In this document: positions 1-8,073 of the stretch, piece by piece
Numbering within the stretch: the first letter of the stretch is position 1
Layout: each line of letters opens with the position of its first letter
Assembly (NCBI RefSeq): GCF_017433805.1
Contig: NZ_JAFRGN010000008.1
Location: 1 to 64,000, forward strand
Source of the DNA: Butyrivibrio sp.
GTDB lineage: Bacteria > Bacillota > Clostridia > Lachnospirales > Lachnospiraceae
Length of the DNA stretch: 64,000 nucleotides
Reading direction: 5' to 3'
The notes under the pieces: generated by a model
The model's database searches: none
Told to the model about the DNA's origin: nothing
The model's input: the letters and a program-made list of their open reading frames with translations, nothing else
Position numbers and translations under genes: made by a program

Positions 1-2
1 CC

Positions 3-1361
3 ACATACCTCCTTGACAGGATTGCTGAAAAGACAGGCATCGCTGCTGATCTCGGAAAGTGCTATGACTCATTGGCACCACAGATACTCTCCATAGCTTA
101 CTACCTCGTTATTGAGGAAGGGTTGCCATTATACCGTTTCACTAAATGGGGCAGCACCCACAGGCATCCTTATGGCAAGGATATTCCTTCTCAAAGGAGT
201 AGCGAACTTTTCGGACTGATCACTGAAGAATCCAAGATGGATTACTTCAAGTACCAGGCAAAACGCCATTCCTGCGATGAATACCTCGCTTTTGATACAA
301 CATCTATCTCTTCATACTCGACATTGATAAAGCAAGCCAAGTATGGAAAGAACAAAGAAGGTGATTCCCTTCCGCAGATAAATCTTGCTCTGCTGTATGG
401 AGAGGAATCAATGCTCCCTGTTTACTACAGGAAACTGGCAGGTAACATCACTGATGTTAAGACTATTGAGAACCTCGTTAAGGATGTGGATTTCCTTAAA
501 CTTGAAAAGCTCAAGCTTGTCATGGACAGAGGCTTTTACAGCGAGAAGAACATAAATGACCTGATGAAGCATCATCATAAGTTTCTCATCGGGGCCAGAC
601 TATCACTTAACCTTGTAAGCAACCGCCTTAACAAGATCCGTGATGATTTTGTTACCCGCTTTAACTATAATTCTGAGCTAAAGCTCTATGTTATGTCATT
701 CACAGAAGAATGGGAGTACACTGAGGAAAAGCCTCGTTCAGGTGAAGTCATTACTGACAAACGCCGTATATATCTCCATTTCTACTACAATGACCAGAAA
801 GCTACTGATGACAAGGTACGGTTCAATGCGATGCTTGACCGCCTTGAAAACAACCTGGTAAATGGCACTCCTGATCCGGAAGATACAAAGCTGTATCAGA
901 AGTACTTTACAATACATGAGACACCAGTAAGAGGAAAAGTTTACTCATTCAACGAGGATGCTATACGTAAGGCTGAGCGCAACTATGGTTACTTTGCGCT
1001 TATGACCAATGGCATCAAAGACCCTGTCGAAGCGCTGCGTATATACAGGCTGAAGGATCTTATTGAGAAGTCCTTTGGCAACCTCAAAGAGCGCCTTTCC
1101 ATGCGAAGGATGTCTGTCGCATCCGAGGAAAACTTTGAAGGCAAACTCTTTGTACAGTTCATTGCACTGCAACTGATGTCTTATATCAAAAAACAGATGG
1201 ATGAAAATGGTCTGTTCAGCGATTACACCATGCAATCACTGCTTGACGAACTGGATGTTATTGAATACTATCAGCAGCCCGGCAAGGCCCATCACCTGTC
1301 TGAGATAACAAATAAACAACGTAAGCTCTATGAGCTTATGGAAGTACCTGTCCCGACATGA
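3..1361 (+). CDS. IS4-superfamily (IS1634-like) DDE transposase, 5' end outside window
   Basis: The reading frame is open to the left edge of the window, so the true start lies upstream; the first start-like codon inside is a TTG at 72. The protein has DDE features of the IS4 superfamily: a first Asp in FDTTSISSYS, a second Asp in LVMDRGFYSE, and a late YRLKDLIEKSFGNLKERL segment that fits the Y-x2-R/K-x3-E-x6-K signature around the catalytic Glu. It would cut and rejoin the ends of its own element. No clear terminal inverted repeat is visible downstream of the stop, so the right end of the element is not mapped. The remaining frame is intact to its stop. IS1634 versus a neighbouring IS4 group cannot be settled without a database search. 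Confidence 0.85.
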   Translation, partial: TYLLDRIAEKTGIAADLGKCYDSLAPQILSIAYYLVIEEGLPLYRFTKWGSTHRHPYGKDIPSQRSSELFGLITEESKMDYFKYQAKRHSCDEYLAFDTTSISSYSTLIKQAKYGKNKEGDSLPQINLALLYGEESMLPVYYRKLAGNITDVKTIENLVKDVDFLKLEKLKLVMDRGFYSEKNINDLMKHHHKFLIGARLSLNLVSNRLNKIRDDFVTRFNYNSELKLYVMSFTEEWEYTEEKPRSGEVITDKRRIYLHFYYNDQKATDDKVRFNAMLDRLENNLVNGTPDPEDTKLYQKYFTIHETPVRGKVYSFNEDAIRKAERNYGYFALMTNGIKDPVEALRIYRLKDLIEKSFGNLKERLSMRRMSVASEENFEGKLFVQFIALQLMSYIKKQMDENGLFSDYTMQSLLDELDVIEYYQQPGKAHHLSEITNKQRKLYELMEVPVPT

Positions 1362-1439
1362 TCCTTGGTATAAAAAGACGGGACTTTAGGATTAACACAG
1401 AACTTTAGCTTTGTTTGGAAACTTTCTATAAACAAATAA

Positions 1440-1486
1440 ACGCCGTAACCATCGACATTTGCGTCTGGTTACAGCGTCATTTTTTG
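1440..1486. terminator. hairpin, probable terminator after the transposase
   Basis: A 12-bp stem (1440-1451 with 1466-1477, one G-U type mismatch) is followed on the plus strand by CATTTTTTG and on the minus strand by a T-rich stretch. It could end the transposase transcript and the convergent minus-strand Rpn gene. Confidence 0.6.
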
Positions 1487-1585
1487 TGATTATTAACAAA
1501 ATATAAAACGATTATAAACTCATTTCGGTATCAGATTATAAACGTGAAATTATGTATCTGAATGGTGGGGAAAAGTGAAATTTTG

Positions 1586-1786
1586 TCACTTAGCTTCCGC
1601 TTTAAGATACTTCTTGCCCTGTGCCTTTGTCAGGTTGTACTGGGCACAGATTTGCTCAAGGATGGTTTTATCATCATGATTAAGCTTTCTAAGGATAGTG
1701 ACCGTTCCAGCAACACCTTTATCAATGCCCCTTTGTTCTGCCTTCTCAAAATCTTTTGCAAAAATTTCTCTAAAAACGTCACCCAT
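1586..1786 (-). other. possible intragenic C-terminal small protein of the Rpn gene
   Basis: Internal in-frame ATG at 1786 preceded by GAGGGAG with 8-nt spacing. It would give a 66-residue protein equal to the C terminus of the longer product. This matches the layout described for E. coli Rpn genes, where a short internally started protein counteracts the nuclease. Expression is not shown by the sequence. Confidence 0.4.
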
Positions 1787-2470
1787 ATCTTTATCTCCCT
1801 CTAGCTTTTCAAATAGCTCTTTATTGGCTTTGGCACTTACTTTCAAGACAGCACTGGCATTTTTTCTATCGCCCTGATTTTCATACTGCCTTACCTCTTC
1901 AATAAAAGATCTGACATCCTCTTCTGCTGGGCTTATAGTTAAAATCTTCATCGCTCCCAGTTCTTTATCATCCAATTCTCTGGTAATAACAATACTTATT
2001 GGAATATCTATTATTCCACTTACCTGATATACACCTGGATAAAGTCTGCTAACAACATATCCTTCATTATTTAGCTGCTCAAACAATTTTACTGGCTTTC
2101 TGGCGCGATATATTGAAACAGTAATATCCTGTGCCTTTATTTCATCGACTTTTGAACCGAGACTCTTGTAGATTCCAGCATATCCAATCACCTTCCACAG
2201 GGTATCAATGTTCAATTCGTCTCGTGGATTCTTGTACTCGATTATATTATGCTTGCGAAAATCTCTACCTATGGCGTTATCGATGACTACGCCATCAGTC
2301 TTTTTCACGACAAGAAAATCGATTCTCAACGGTTCCTTGGAAAGAGAATGCTCTCTTTCAATTTCAATATCCGCAGAATAATTACGAAGGCTTAATTGTA
2401 AGCTCCCCTCAAAAGCAGAATGCCAATCCAGCCTCTGTTCATCAGCTGTTTCATTGTATTCTCTTTTCAT
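1586..2470 (-). CDS. Rpn-like PD-(D/E)XK nuclease family protein
   Basis: A 294-residue protein with a PD-(D/E)XK-type core in its first half: RIDFLVVKK supplies the Asp and IEYKN the E-x-K of the metal site, each after a beta strand. These proteins are often annotated as Rpn family recombination-promoting nucleases or putative transposases; E. coli Rpn proteins are DNA endonucleases, some acting against phage. The C-terminal third is helical and charged. Inside the frame, GAGGGAG (complement of 1795-1801) lies 8 nt before an in-frame ATG (1784-1786) and could start a separate 66-residue C-terminal protein (ending KYLKAEAK). The neighbouring transposase and three further Rpn genes within 7 kb make this an accessory cluster. 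The assignment rests on motif and context only. Confidence 0.72.
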   Translation of the reverse strand: MKREYNETADEQRLDWHSAFEGSLQLSLRNYSADIEIEREHSLSKEPLRIDFLVVKKTDGVVIDNAIGRDFRKHNIIEYKNPRDELNIDTLWKVIGYAGIYKSLGSKVDEIKAQDITVSIYRARKPVKLFEQLNNEGYVVSRLYPGVYQVSGIIDIPISIVITRELDDKELGAMKILTISPAEEDVRSFIEEVRQYENQGDRKNASAVLKVSAKANKELFEKLEGDKDMGDVFREIFAKDFEKAEQRGIDKGVAGTVTILRKLNHDDKTILEQICAQYNLTKAQGKKYLKAEAK

Positions 2471-2731
2471 TTTCAGTATAACACCTCCCTATTTTATCAA
2501 CAATGATTTACTGTTAATCGCCTGCTCAAGAATTTGTTGCATTATCCCTAACGTTCTAGCGGGCTATTATTTGGAAATCCCCACTCATGCCTAGATTCAT
2601 TCCGATATCGCAGCGCATTAGACGCGCTGCCTGCATGACTGGTTGCTCTGAATGAGCAAGTAAAGAGAGATTATCACTACTGATGAGTGATGTAAATAGG
2701 TTGGATGTAATCTTAAAGGAATCTTAAGAAC

Positions 2732-3151
2732 TTAACGATTTTTGAGACACTTTTTCTTTATTACTCTGCACAGAGTTACAATGCCAATCCCCAGCAAAAA
2801 ACCAATCGCATCAAAAGCCAGGTCTGTGGCACCAAACTCTCTTGTAGGAAGAAAAATCTTAAGTGTTTCATCTGCTAAAGCAACTGCAAAACATATTCCG
2901 GCTGCTTTCCAAAACTTAGGAACAGCGAAGCTCACAATACCTCCTAGCAAAAAATAAAGTGGCAAATGAAGTAGTGTCCTAAACCAATGCATATCAATCG
3001 TCCATCGTCCAGAAGCATTCGGAAATAATGCCAGGAAGATATTCTGCATTCCATACGATAGCCTGATCGTATCTTCTGGTGACTGCAATGTCAGAAAAAC
3101 TATTAAAGCAAGAACTATTATTATAGGAAATAAGCGTTTGATAATAAACAC
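2732..3151 (-). CDS. VanZ-like integral membrane protein
   Basis: A 139-residue protein with four predicted membrane segments. The sequence FRTLLHLPLYFLLGG, followed by a DE-x2-K, then R and D residues and a glycine-rich last helix, is the VanZ-family pattern. VanZ of enterococci modestly raises teicoplanin resistance; most homologues have no known role. The start is odd: the only standard start codon in frame is a GTG that directly abuts the GAGG ribosome-binding site, so an ATT two codons later (spacing about 6) may be used instead. A TGA stops the frame just upstream. A short dyad TCACAC/GTGTGA (3171-3190) lies in the promoter region. Confidence 0.75.
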   Translation of the reverse strand: MFIIKRLFPIIIVLALIVFLTLQSPEDTIRLSYGMQNIFLALFPNASGRWTIDMHWFRTLLHLPLYFLLGGIVSFAVPKFWKAAGICFAVALADETLKIFLPTREFGATDLAFDAIGFLLGIGIVTLCRVIKKKCLKNR

Positions 3152-3276
3152 CCTCTTTCAATCAGCATTGTCACACCCATACTCGTGTGAAACATAACAA
3201 TACTATCATAATTATATATTCTGCACAAAACTTCATCCAAACTCCCCCTCATTTTCGCTAGTGCTTAAGAAAACAT

Positions 3277-3302
3277 TAAGAAATTTCGACGGTAAATCTT
3301 AA
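3277..3302 (+). repeat. 26-bp element shared upstream of two Rpn genes (copy 1)
   Basis: These 26 bases occur again, identically, at 7927-7952. Each copy lies 120-170 bp before a plus-strand Rpn gene. The copies start TAAGAAATTT, have CGACGG in the middle and end AATCTTAA. This could be a common promoter or operator element, or a remnant of a shared insertion unit. Confidence 0.7.
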
Positions 3303-3444
3303 GAATTTGGTTGTAAGATAAATCTTGGCTCAGGTTTCCAGAAGTCGATTCTAAGACTTCTGACATGAAGTCATGATTCTCGGTGCTTCGCCAGAGATTC
3401 CACTTTGCTACATGCAAAACTATAAAACACAGAAAGGTATATTT

Positions 3445-4557
3445 ATGTCTATTCAAAACACAAATCTTAAAGATTACTTCCCTATGATTAGGGAAAGATC
3501 TGTAATCCAAAATGAAATCACCCAGTCGCCAATCATGGCTTCTATATTTAGCAATTGGGAAAAAGAAAAGCAAGATCTCTTTTTGGATATTTGCAGCGGT
3601 GCACGAGGCGCCAAAATGCTCTACGACTGCTTCTTTAAAGAAATCCTAAGTCCAGAGCATGTTCCGGAAAGATTATCTTCACTACTAAGTGAGCTACTTG
3701 GTAAAAAAGTCACCGTCAAACAAGTGCTCCCCAACGACAGCGAGCGCATCGCTGATGAGCTGTCACTTGTCATTACAGACATCGTAGTCGAACTGGAAGA
3801 TGGAACTATTGCCAATGTCGAAGTGCAAAAAATCGGTTATGCTTTCCCCGGTGAAAGAGCCTCCTGCTACACAGCAGATCTTCTCCTTCGCCAGTACAAA
3901 AGAGTTCGCGATGAGCGCAGGGATAAGTTTTCCTACAAAGATTTTGCTCCCGTGTACACAATCATTATCATGGAAAAGAGCCCGCATATTTTTAGTGAAT
4001 TCCCAGATGAATATAAACATTATATTTACGGAACTTCCGATACCGGCATCAAGCTCAATCTCCTTGAAAATATTATCTTCGTAAATGTTGATATTTTCCT
4101 CAACAAACTTCATAATGATGGTATAAATACTAAGCTTGAAGCATGGCTTACATTCCTGGGATGCGATGAACCAGCGTACATAGTCGAACTCATCAAGAAA
4201 TACCCTGAATTCAAGCCATTGTATTCTCATCTGTACGACATGTGCAGAAACATTGAAGGGGTGATGAATATGTTCTCTAAAGAGCTGCAACTCATGGATC
4301 GTAATACAGTTAAATACATGATTGATGAATACCAGGAAAAGCTTGATACGGTAAAAGAGGAGCTTAATTCCACTACTGAACAGCTAAATTCCACTACCGA
4401 ACAGCTAAATTCCACTACTGAACAGCTTAATTCCACCAAGGAACAACTAGATACCGCCCAAACTACCATCACCGAAAAAGATGATCAAATTGCTGATCTC
4501 AACAGTGTCATTGCCAAGCTCCAGAAAGAACTTGATGATTTGAAAAATACGAAATAA
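3445..4557 (+). CDS. Rpn-family PD-(D/E)XK nuclease with C-terminal heptad repeats
   Basis: Start chosen at the ATG at 3445 because AGAAAGG (3431-3437) sits 7 nt before it; the frame is open further upstream without a better signal. The 370-residue protein begins with the family pattern (YFPMIRERSVIQNEI, then LFLDICSGARGAKMLYDCFFK). The Asp of LVITDIVVEL and the VEVQ strand supply the PD-(D/E)XK-type residues, with Gln in place of the usual Lys, as is common in this family. The last 75 residues form a coiled coil made of EQLNSTT heptads encoded by 21-bp tandem repeats. An internal GAAGGGG (4255-4261) and in-frame ATG at 4270 could start a 95-residue C-terminal protein. A DNA nuclease or phage-defence role is inferred from the family. 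Confidence 0.8.
   Translation: MSIQNTNLKDYFPMIRERSVIQNEITQSPIMASIFSNWEKEKQDLFLDICSGARGAKMLYDCFFKEILSPEHVPERLSSLLSELLGKKVTVKQVLPNDSERIADELSLVITDIVVELEDGTIANVEVQKIGYAFPGERASCYTADLLLRQYKRVRDERRDKFSYKDFAPVYTIIIMEKSPHIFSEFPDEYKHYIYGTSDTGIKLNLLENIIFVNVDIFLNKLHNDGINTKLEAWLTFLGCDEPAYIVELIKKYPEFKPLYSHLYDMCRNIEGVMNMFSKELQLMDRNTVKYMIDEYQEKLDTVKEELNSTTEQLNSTTEQLNSTTEQLNSTKEQLDTAQTTITEKDDQIADLNSVIAKLQKELDDLKNTK
4270..4557 (+). other. possible intragenic C-terminal small protein of the Rpn gene
   Basis: GAAGGGG at 4255-4261 lies 8 nt before an in-frame ATG at 4270 (a second ATG is at 4264). The product, starting MFSKELQLMDRN, would be mostly the repeat coiled coil. Same layout as the other Rpn genes here; expression is unproven. 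Confidence 0.35.
4357..4461 (+). repeat. 21-bp tandem repeats encoding heptads
   Basis: Four close copies and a fifth degenerate copy of a 21-bp unit (starts at 4357, 4378, 4399, 4420, 4441) encode EELNSTT, EQLNSTT, EQLNSTT, EQLNSTK, EQLDTAQ. The unit length keeps the frame and the coiled-coil register, so copy number could change without breaking the gene. Confidence 0.9.
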
Positions 4558-4560
4558 AAC

Positions 4561-4611
4561 AAAAGCATCCCTCAGAACGGTCTACCGGCCGAACTGAGCG
4601 GATGCTCTTTT
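4561..4611. terminator. bidirectional terminator between Rpn gene and glmS
   Basis: AAAAGCATCC-CTCAG (4561-4575) pairs with CTGAG-GGATGCTCTTTT (4594-4611). It has A-rich and T-rich flanks on both sides and sits between the convergent gene ends. Confidence 0.85.
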
Positions 4612-4615
4612 ATTT

Positions 4616-6484
4616 TTATTCTACTGTTACGCTCTTTGCAAGGTTCCTTGGCTTATCTACATCAAGGCCTCTTGCTACAGATACGTAATATCCTAGAAGC
4701 TGAAGTGGAACTACAGCAAGGGAGCCAATGAAATGCTCATCCATCTTTGGTACGTATGTAACAAAATCAGCGATGTCTTCTATGTCATATCTTCCATAAG
4801 GTGCCAAAGCCATAAGGTATGCTCCTCGAGACTTACACTCTACCATGTTGGAAACAGTCTTCTCATAAAGCTTGTCCTGGCATAACAATCCAATAACCAA
4901 TGTTCAAGGCTCGATAAGACTGATAGTTCCGTGCTTAAGCTCGCCTGCAGCATAAGCTTCAGAATGTATGTAAGAGATTTCTTTAAGCTTAAGGCTTCCC
5001 TCAAGACCAATCGCATAATCTATTCCACGTCCAATGAAAAAGACATCCTTTGAGTTGGCAATCTTAGCAGCGAACCACTGAAGTCTTTCCTTGTCATCAA
5101 GGACCTTCTGGATGCAATCAGGAATTCTCGAAACTTCTGAAAGATAATTATCATAAGTAGCTTTATCAATCTCTTCTCGAACCAAAGCAAACTCAAGCGC
5201 CAGGAGATATGCAACTACAAGCTGACAGCTATAAGCCTTAGTTGTAGCAACAGAAATCTCAGGGCCAGCAACAGTGTAAATTACATAGTCTGCCTCTCTG
5301 GCAATTGATGATCCAACTACATTTACGATTGCAAGCGTCTTGTTGCCTCTGCTCTTTGCTTCACGCAGAGCTGCAAGTGTATCTGCAGTTTCTCCGGACT
5401 GAGAAATCACAATAACAAGATTATTAGGATCAAGAAGTGGCTTTCTATATCTGAATTCAGAAGCGAGCTCTACTCTTACAGGAACCTTGGCAAGATCCTC
5501 AATAACATACTGCGCCGCCATTCCTACATGCCATGCACTTCCACATGCAACGATTGTCATTCCGGTAAAAGACCTGATTACATCTTCTTCGATACCTACC
5601 TTAACAAGGTCAAGTCTTCCATTAGTCACAAGAGATCCAATAGTATTGCGGATTGCAACTGGCTGCTCATGAATCTCTTTCATCATGAAGTGCTCAAAGC
5701 CGCCTCTTTCAGCTGATTCAGCAGAGAACTTAATCTCCACAAGCTCTTTTTCTATAAGATCACCGTTAAGATCATAGAATTCAGCCTTGCCTGGAAGAAG
5801 TCTACCCATCTCATTGTTGCCGATGTAGTATACATTCTTGGTATGATTGAGGATTGCAGGAACATCAGATGCTACATAGGTCTCGCCTTCGTTAACTCCA
5901 ATGATCATAGGACTGTCTTTTCTTGCCACATAAATCTCATCAGGATAATCAGCGAACATTACCTCTAAAGCATATGAGCCACGAACTCTCACCATAGTCT
6001 TAGCAAGAGCATCAATAGGGCCAACCTTATATTTCTTGTAATAATAGTCGATCAGCTTAATAGCAACCTCTGTATCTGTGTCGCTATAGAACTCATAACC
6101 ATTCTTAATGAGCTTTTCTTTTAACTCCTGATAATTTTCGATGATTCCGTTATGTACACCTACAACCTCTGATAAAACTGTTCCGGATGCAGAGCCTGTA
6201 CAGTTACCGGACACATGCGGATGTGCGTTAATCTGTGAAGGACCACCGTGTGTTGCCCATCTGGTATGCCCTATACCGCAGCATCCATGAACACTCTTGC
6301 CGTTGTCTGTCTTCTCCTCAAGATTCTTGAGTCTTCCTACAGCCTTAACAACCTCAGCCTTATCCTCTCCATCTCTTACAGCAATACCTGCTGAGTCATA
6401 TCCTCTATATTCAAGTTTCTTTAATCCATCAAGTAGTATTGGTGCAGCTTGGCGTTTGCCAATATATCCAACTATTCCACACAT
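4616..6484 (-). pseudogene. glmS: glucosamine-fructose-6-phosphate aminotransferase, interrupted by in-frame TGA
   Basis: The two parts (4904-6484 and 4616-4900) are in the same frame, split only by a TGA at 4904-4906. Together they give a normal-length GlmS of about 621 residues. MCGIVGYIGK carries the Cys2 nucleophile of the class-II glutamine amidotransferase domain; the two SIS domains follow, with VISQSGETADTLAAL and the late LKLKEISYIHSEAYAAGELKHG segment. GlmS makes glucosamine-6-phosphate, the first step to UDP-GlcNAc and peptidoglycan. The stop falls after SLIEP where homologues have Gly (GGA to TGA would explain it); the lost 95 residues belong to the second SIS domain. Because GlmS is normally essential, a sequence error or a second copy elsewhere is likely. 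No glmS ribozyme is visible upstream. Confidence 0.9.
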
Positions 6485-6529
6485 AGTATGATTTCCTCTC
6501 TATATAAATCCATATTGTACTGACTTTAA

Positions 6530-6558
6530 ATAATAAATCTTTCGCGGAATATTATCAA
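6530..6558 (-). promoter_or_regulatory. glmS promoter
   Basis: On the minus strand TTGATA (complement of 6553-6558) is followed, after exactly 17 bp, by TATTAT (complement of 6530-6535). The expected start of transcription is about 40 bp before the glmS ATG. Confidence 0.65.
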
Positions 6559-6576
6559 TAATTCTTTTTTGTTCGC

Positions 6577-6626
6577 ACCGCACAATTTGTGGTAATTCAA
6601 TTGATTTTTACCGCAAATTATGTGGC
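6577..6626. promoter_or_regulatory. two tandem quasi-palindromes upstream of glmS promoter
   Basis: ACCGCACAATTTGTGGT (6577-6593) and ACCGCAAATTATGTGGC (6610-6626) share the pattern ACCGCA-N5-TGTGGY. They start 33 bp apart, about three helix turns, and lie upstream of the -35 box. They look like a pair of binding sites for an activator or other regulator. Confidence 0.5.
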
Positions 6627-6666
6627 TGCTTATTATCTACCCCTTCGATCAGTTTTTATAACAAAA

Positions 6667-6705
6667 ACTCCTAATACAAAAGCTTTCATCCTCTGTATTA
6701 GGAGT
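6667..6705 (-). terminator. terminator of the 6741-7736 Rpn gene
   Basis: A perfect 12-bp stem, ACTCCTAATACA (6667-6678) with TGTATTAGGAGT (6694-6705). On the minus strand it is followed by TTTTTGTTATAA. Confidence 0.85.
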
Positions 6706-6740
6706 TAATTCTTAAATCAAATATAGTATTTATCCAGTTA

Positions 6741-7736
6741 TTACTTCATCTGTTTCTTAAGCTTTTCCAGCTCAGCCTTTAGAGATGCATTCTCATCTTC
6801 TAATTCCATATTCTTATCAGCTAATTCCGTATTCTTATCAGTTAATTTCTTACGTTCAGCTTCGCCTTCCTTAAGTCCCTCGGCTCTGCCCTCAGCCTTA
6901 CCCTCATGAAAAACTTTTATGTCAGGTAAATCCAGTACCTTACCACCCATAATACCACCTACCTTATCCTGCACTTTGTCATGCTTCATCGTAAGCTTAT
7001 AAACAACTTTATGCGTTAACCTAATGATAACATTGTGGGATAACGCTGACAAGTTGCCTTTCTCAAGCTCCTCATCAAGTCTATCCATTATGTTTCTGAA
7101 TACATCAGCAAGGTCTTCTGTTCTCTCTGCATCTTCATTAATTGACTTAAATTCACTTTCATAATTGAAAATATAAAATGGAATCATAAGATACAAATGG
7201 TTCTCAAAGATACTGTCAATCGAAAAGTCAGAAATCTTAATAATTTTAATGTCATAGCTTACTTCACCCTTAGGAGTCTCGATTATGACTTCTGCTCTAT
7301 CAGGTGATGACAGTGACTTTCTCAGTAAAAGCAACCCTGCATAAGGAAATCTCACTCTCAGAATATTCCCTTCACTCTTACTCTCATCCAGAGCAGTCTG
7401 AGAATCATATTCAAACATCCTTACAAGGATCGAATTATCATAAGGCTTGCTCTCACACTCAAAATGATAAGTCTTGCTGACATCGTTCTGCGTGATCTTG
7501 AAATGCGAATCAGTGATTCTCTTCTCATCTGACTGATCAGCATGTTCGATATAATGCTCATTTCTCAGCCTGGTGATCTTGGCATTTTTATCATAATTCT
7601 CATTATAAAAATAGTTCACAAATGGAATTACAATATCATCACATTCCGTCTCCATAGTTCTGTAAGCATCATCATAAGCGAACTCAGAATAAAGCGGTGA
7701 TGCCTTTTTGTCTTTGTTTTCTTCTTGCATATACAT
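6741..7736 (-). CDS. Rpn-family PD-(D/E)XK nuclease-like protein
   Basis: A 331-residue protein of the same broad family as its neighbours but diverged in sequence. The FECESKPYDNSILVRMFEYD segment (about residues 110-130) holds the E-x-K like motif, preceded by strand-forming ITDSHFKI. A charged C terminus follows: HEGKAEGRAEGLKEGEAERK, then a coiled coil ending LKAELEKLKKQMK. The repeated EGxAEG stretch is typical of this group. An in-frame ATG at 6950 (GG-IMGGKV) has only a weak GGTGG signal, so an internal start here is doubtful. It is transcribed towards glmS and ends at its own terminator. A nuclease or phage-defence role is inferred from the family. Confidence 0.7.
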   Translation of the reverse strand: MYMQEENKDKKASPLYSEFAYDDAYRTMETECDDIVIPFVNYFYNENYDKNAKITRLRNEHYIEHADQSDEKRITDSHFKITQNDVSKTYHFECESKPYDNSILVRMFEYDSQTALDESKSEGNILRVRFPYAGLLLLRKSLSSPDRAEVIIETPKGEVSYDIKIIKISDFSIDSIFENHLYLMIPFYIFNYESEFKSINEDAERTEDLADVFRNIMDRLDEELEKGNLSALSHNVIIRLTHKVVYKLTMKHDKVQDKVGGIMGGKVLDLPDIKVFHEGKAEGRAEGLKEGEAERKKLTDKNTELADKNMELEDENASLKAELEKLKKQMK

Positions 7737-7821
7737 ATGCCTCCTTCAAAAAATCCTAATTCTCCATCATTGAAATTGGCATCAGCAAGAACTGCTCAGC
7801 CTCTCCAGATTGGAAAAAGAA

Positions 7822-7852
7822 CTGTGAAAGATTTTCACAGCCTGGTTATAAT
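7822..7852 (+). promoter_or_regulatory. dyad and -10-like box in the Rpn intergenic region
   Basis: CTGTGAAA-GAT-TTTCACAG (7822-7840) is a perfect dyad followed by TATAAT at 7847-7852. The -35 region is weak. Any transcript would run straight into the terminator at 7885, so a very short RNA or a remnant promoter is possible. Confidence 0.35.
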
Positions 7853-7884
7853 AGCATATGTAAATTTTAAATGCAAGAACTAAT

Positions 7885-7909
7885 CCCTGCTCATTTGAGC
7901 AGGGTTTTT
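7885..7909 (+). terminator. orphan terminator before the 8074 Rpn gene
   Basis: CCCTGCTCA-TT-TGAGCAGGG followed by TTTTT. No plus-strand gene lies upstream of it. Nearly the same sequence ends the next gene at 8911-8934. Confidence 0.85.
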
Positions 7910-7926
7910 CTATCTACATAAAATCA

Positions 7927-7952
7927 TAAGAAATTTCGACGGTAAATCTTAA
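7927..7952 (+). repeat. 26-bp element shared upstream of two Rpn genes (copy 2)
   Basis: Identical to 3277-3302. It lies 121 bp before the Rpn gene that starts at 8074. Confidence 0.7.
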
Positions 7953-8073
7953 TAATTTCCGGTTAACATAGTCTATAGCTCATTTCTGAGCATCATAAAA
8001 TTTCAGTTACATTCTTTTCTTCCGGCCTCTGAGCCATTTCCCAAAGATAGTAACAAACAGAAAGGATTTACTA

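Noticed and set aside
945-1235. Minus-strand open frame inside the transposase gene
   Set aside because: It is a shadow of the transposase coding sequence with no ribosome-binding site and no family features; other long frames opposite real genes were left out for the same reason.
2610-2630. Hairpin GCAGCGC/GCGCTGC as a terminator
   Set aside because: The 7-bp stem is perfect but has no T-run on either strand and no gene end next to it; the 260-bp gap at 2471-2731 otherwise holds nothing I can name.
4904-4906. Selenocysteine or stop-codon reassignment at the glmS TGA
   Set aside because: Homologues have Gly here, no SECIS-like structure is evident, and another gene is interrupted by TAG, so one recoding rule does not explain both.
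6485-6740. glmS ribozyme/riboswitch
   Set aside because: None of the conserved core sequence of the ribozyme is visible upstream of glmS; the region has a simple promoter and two dyads instead.
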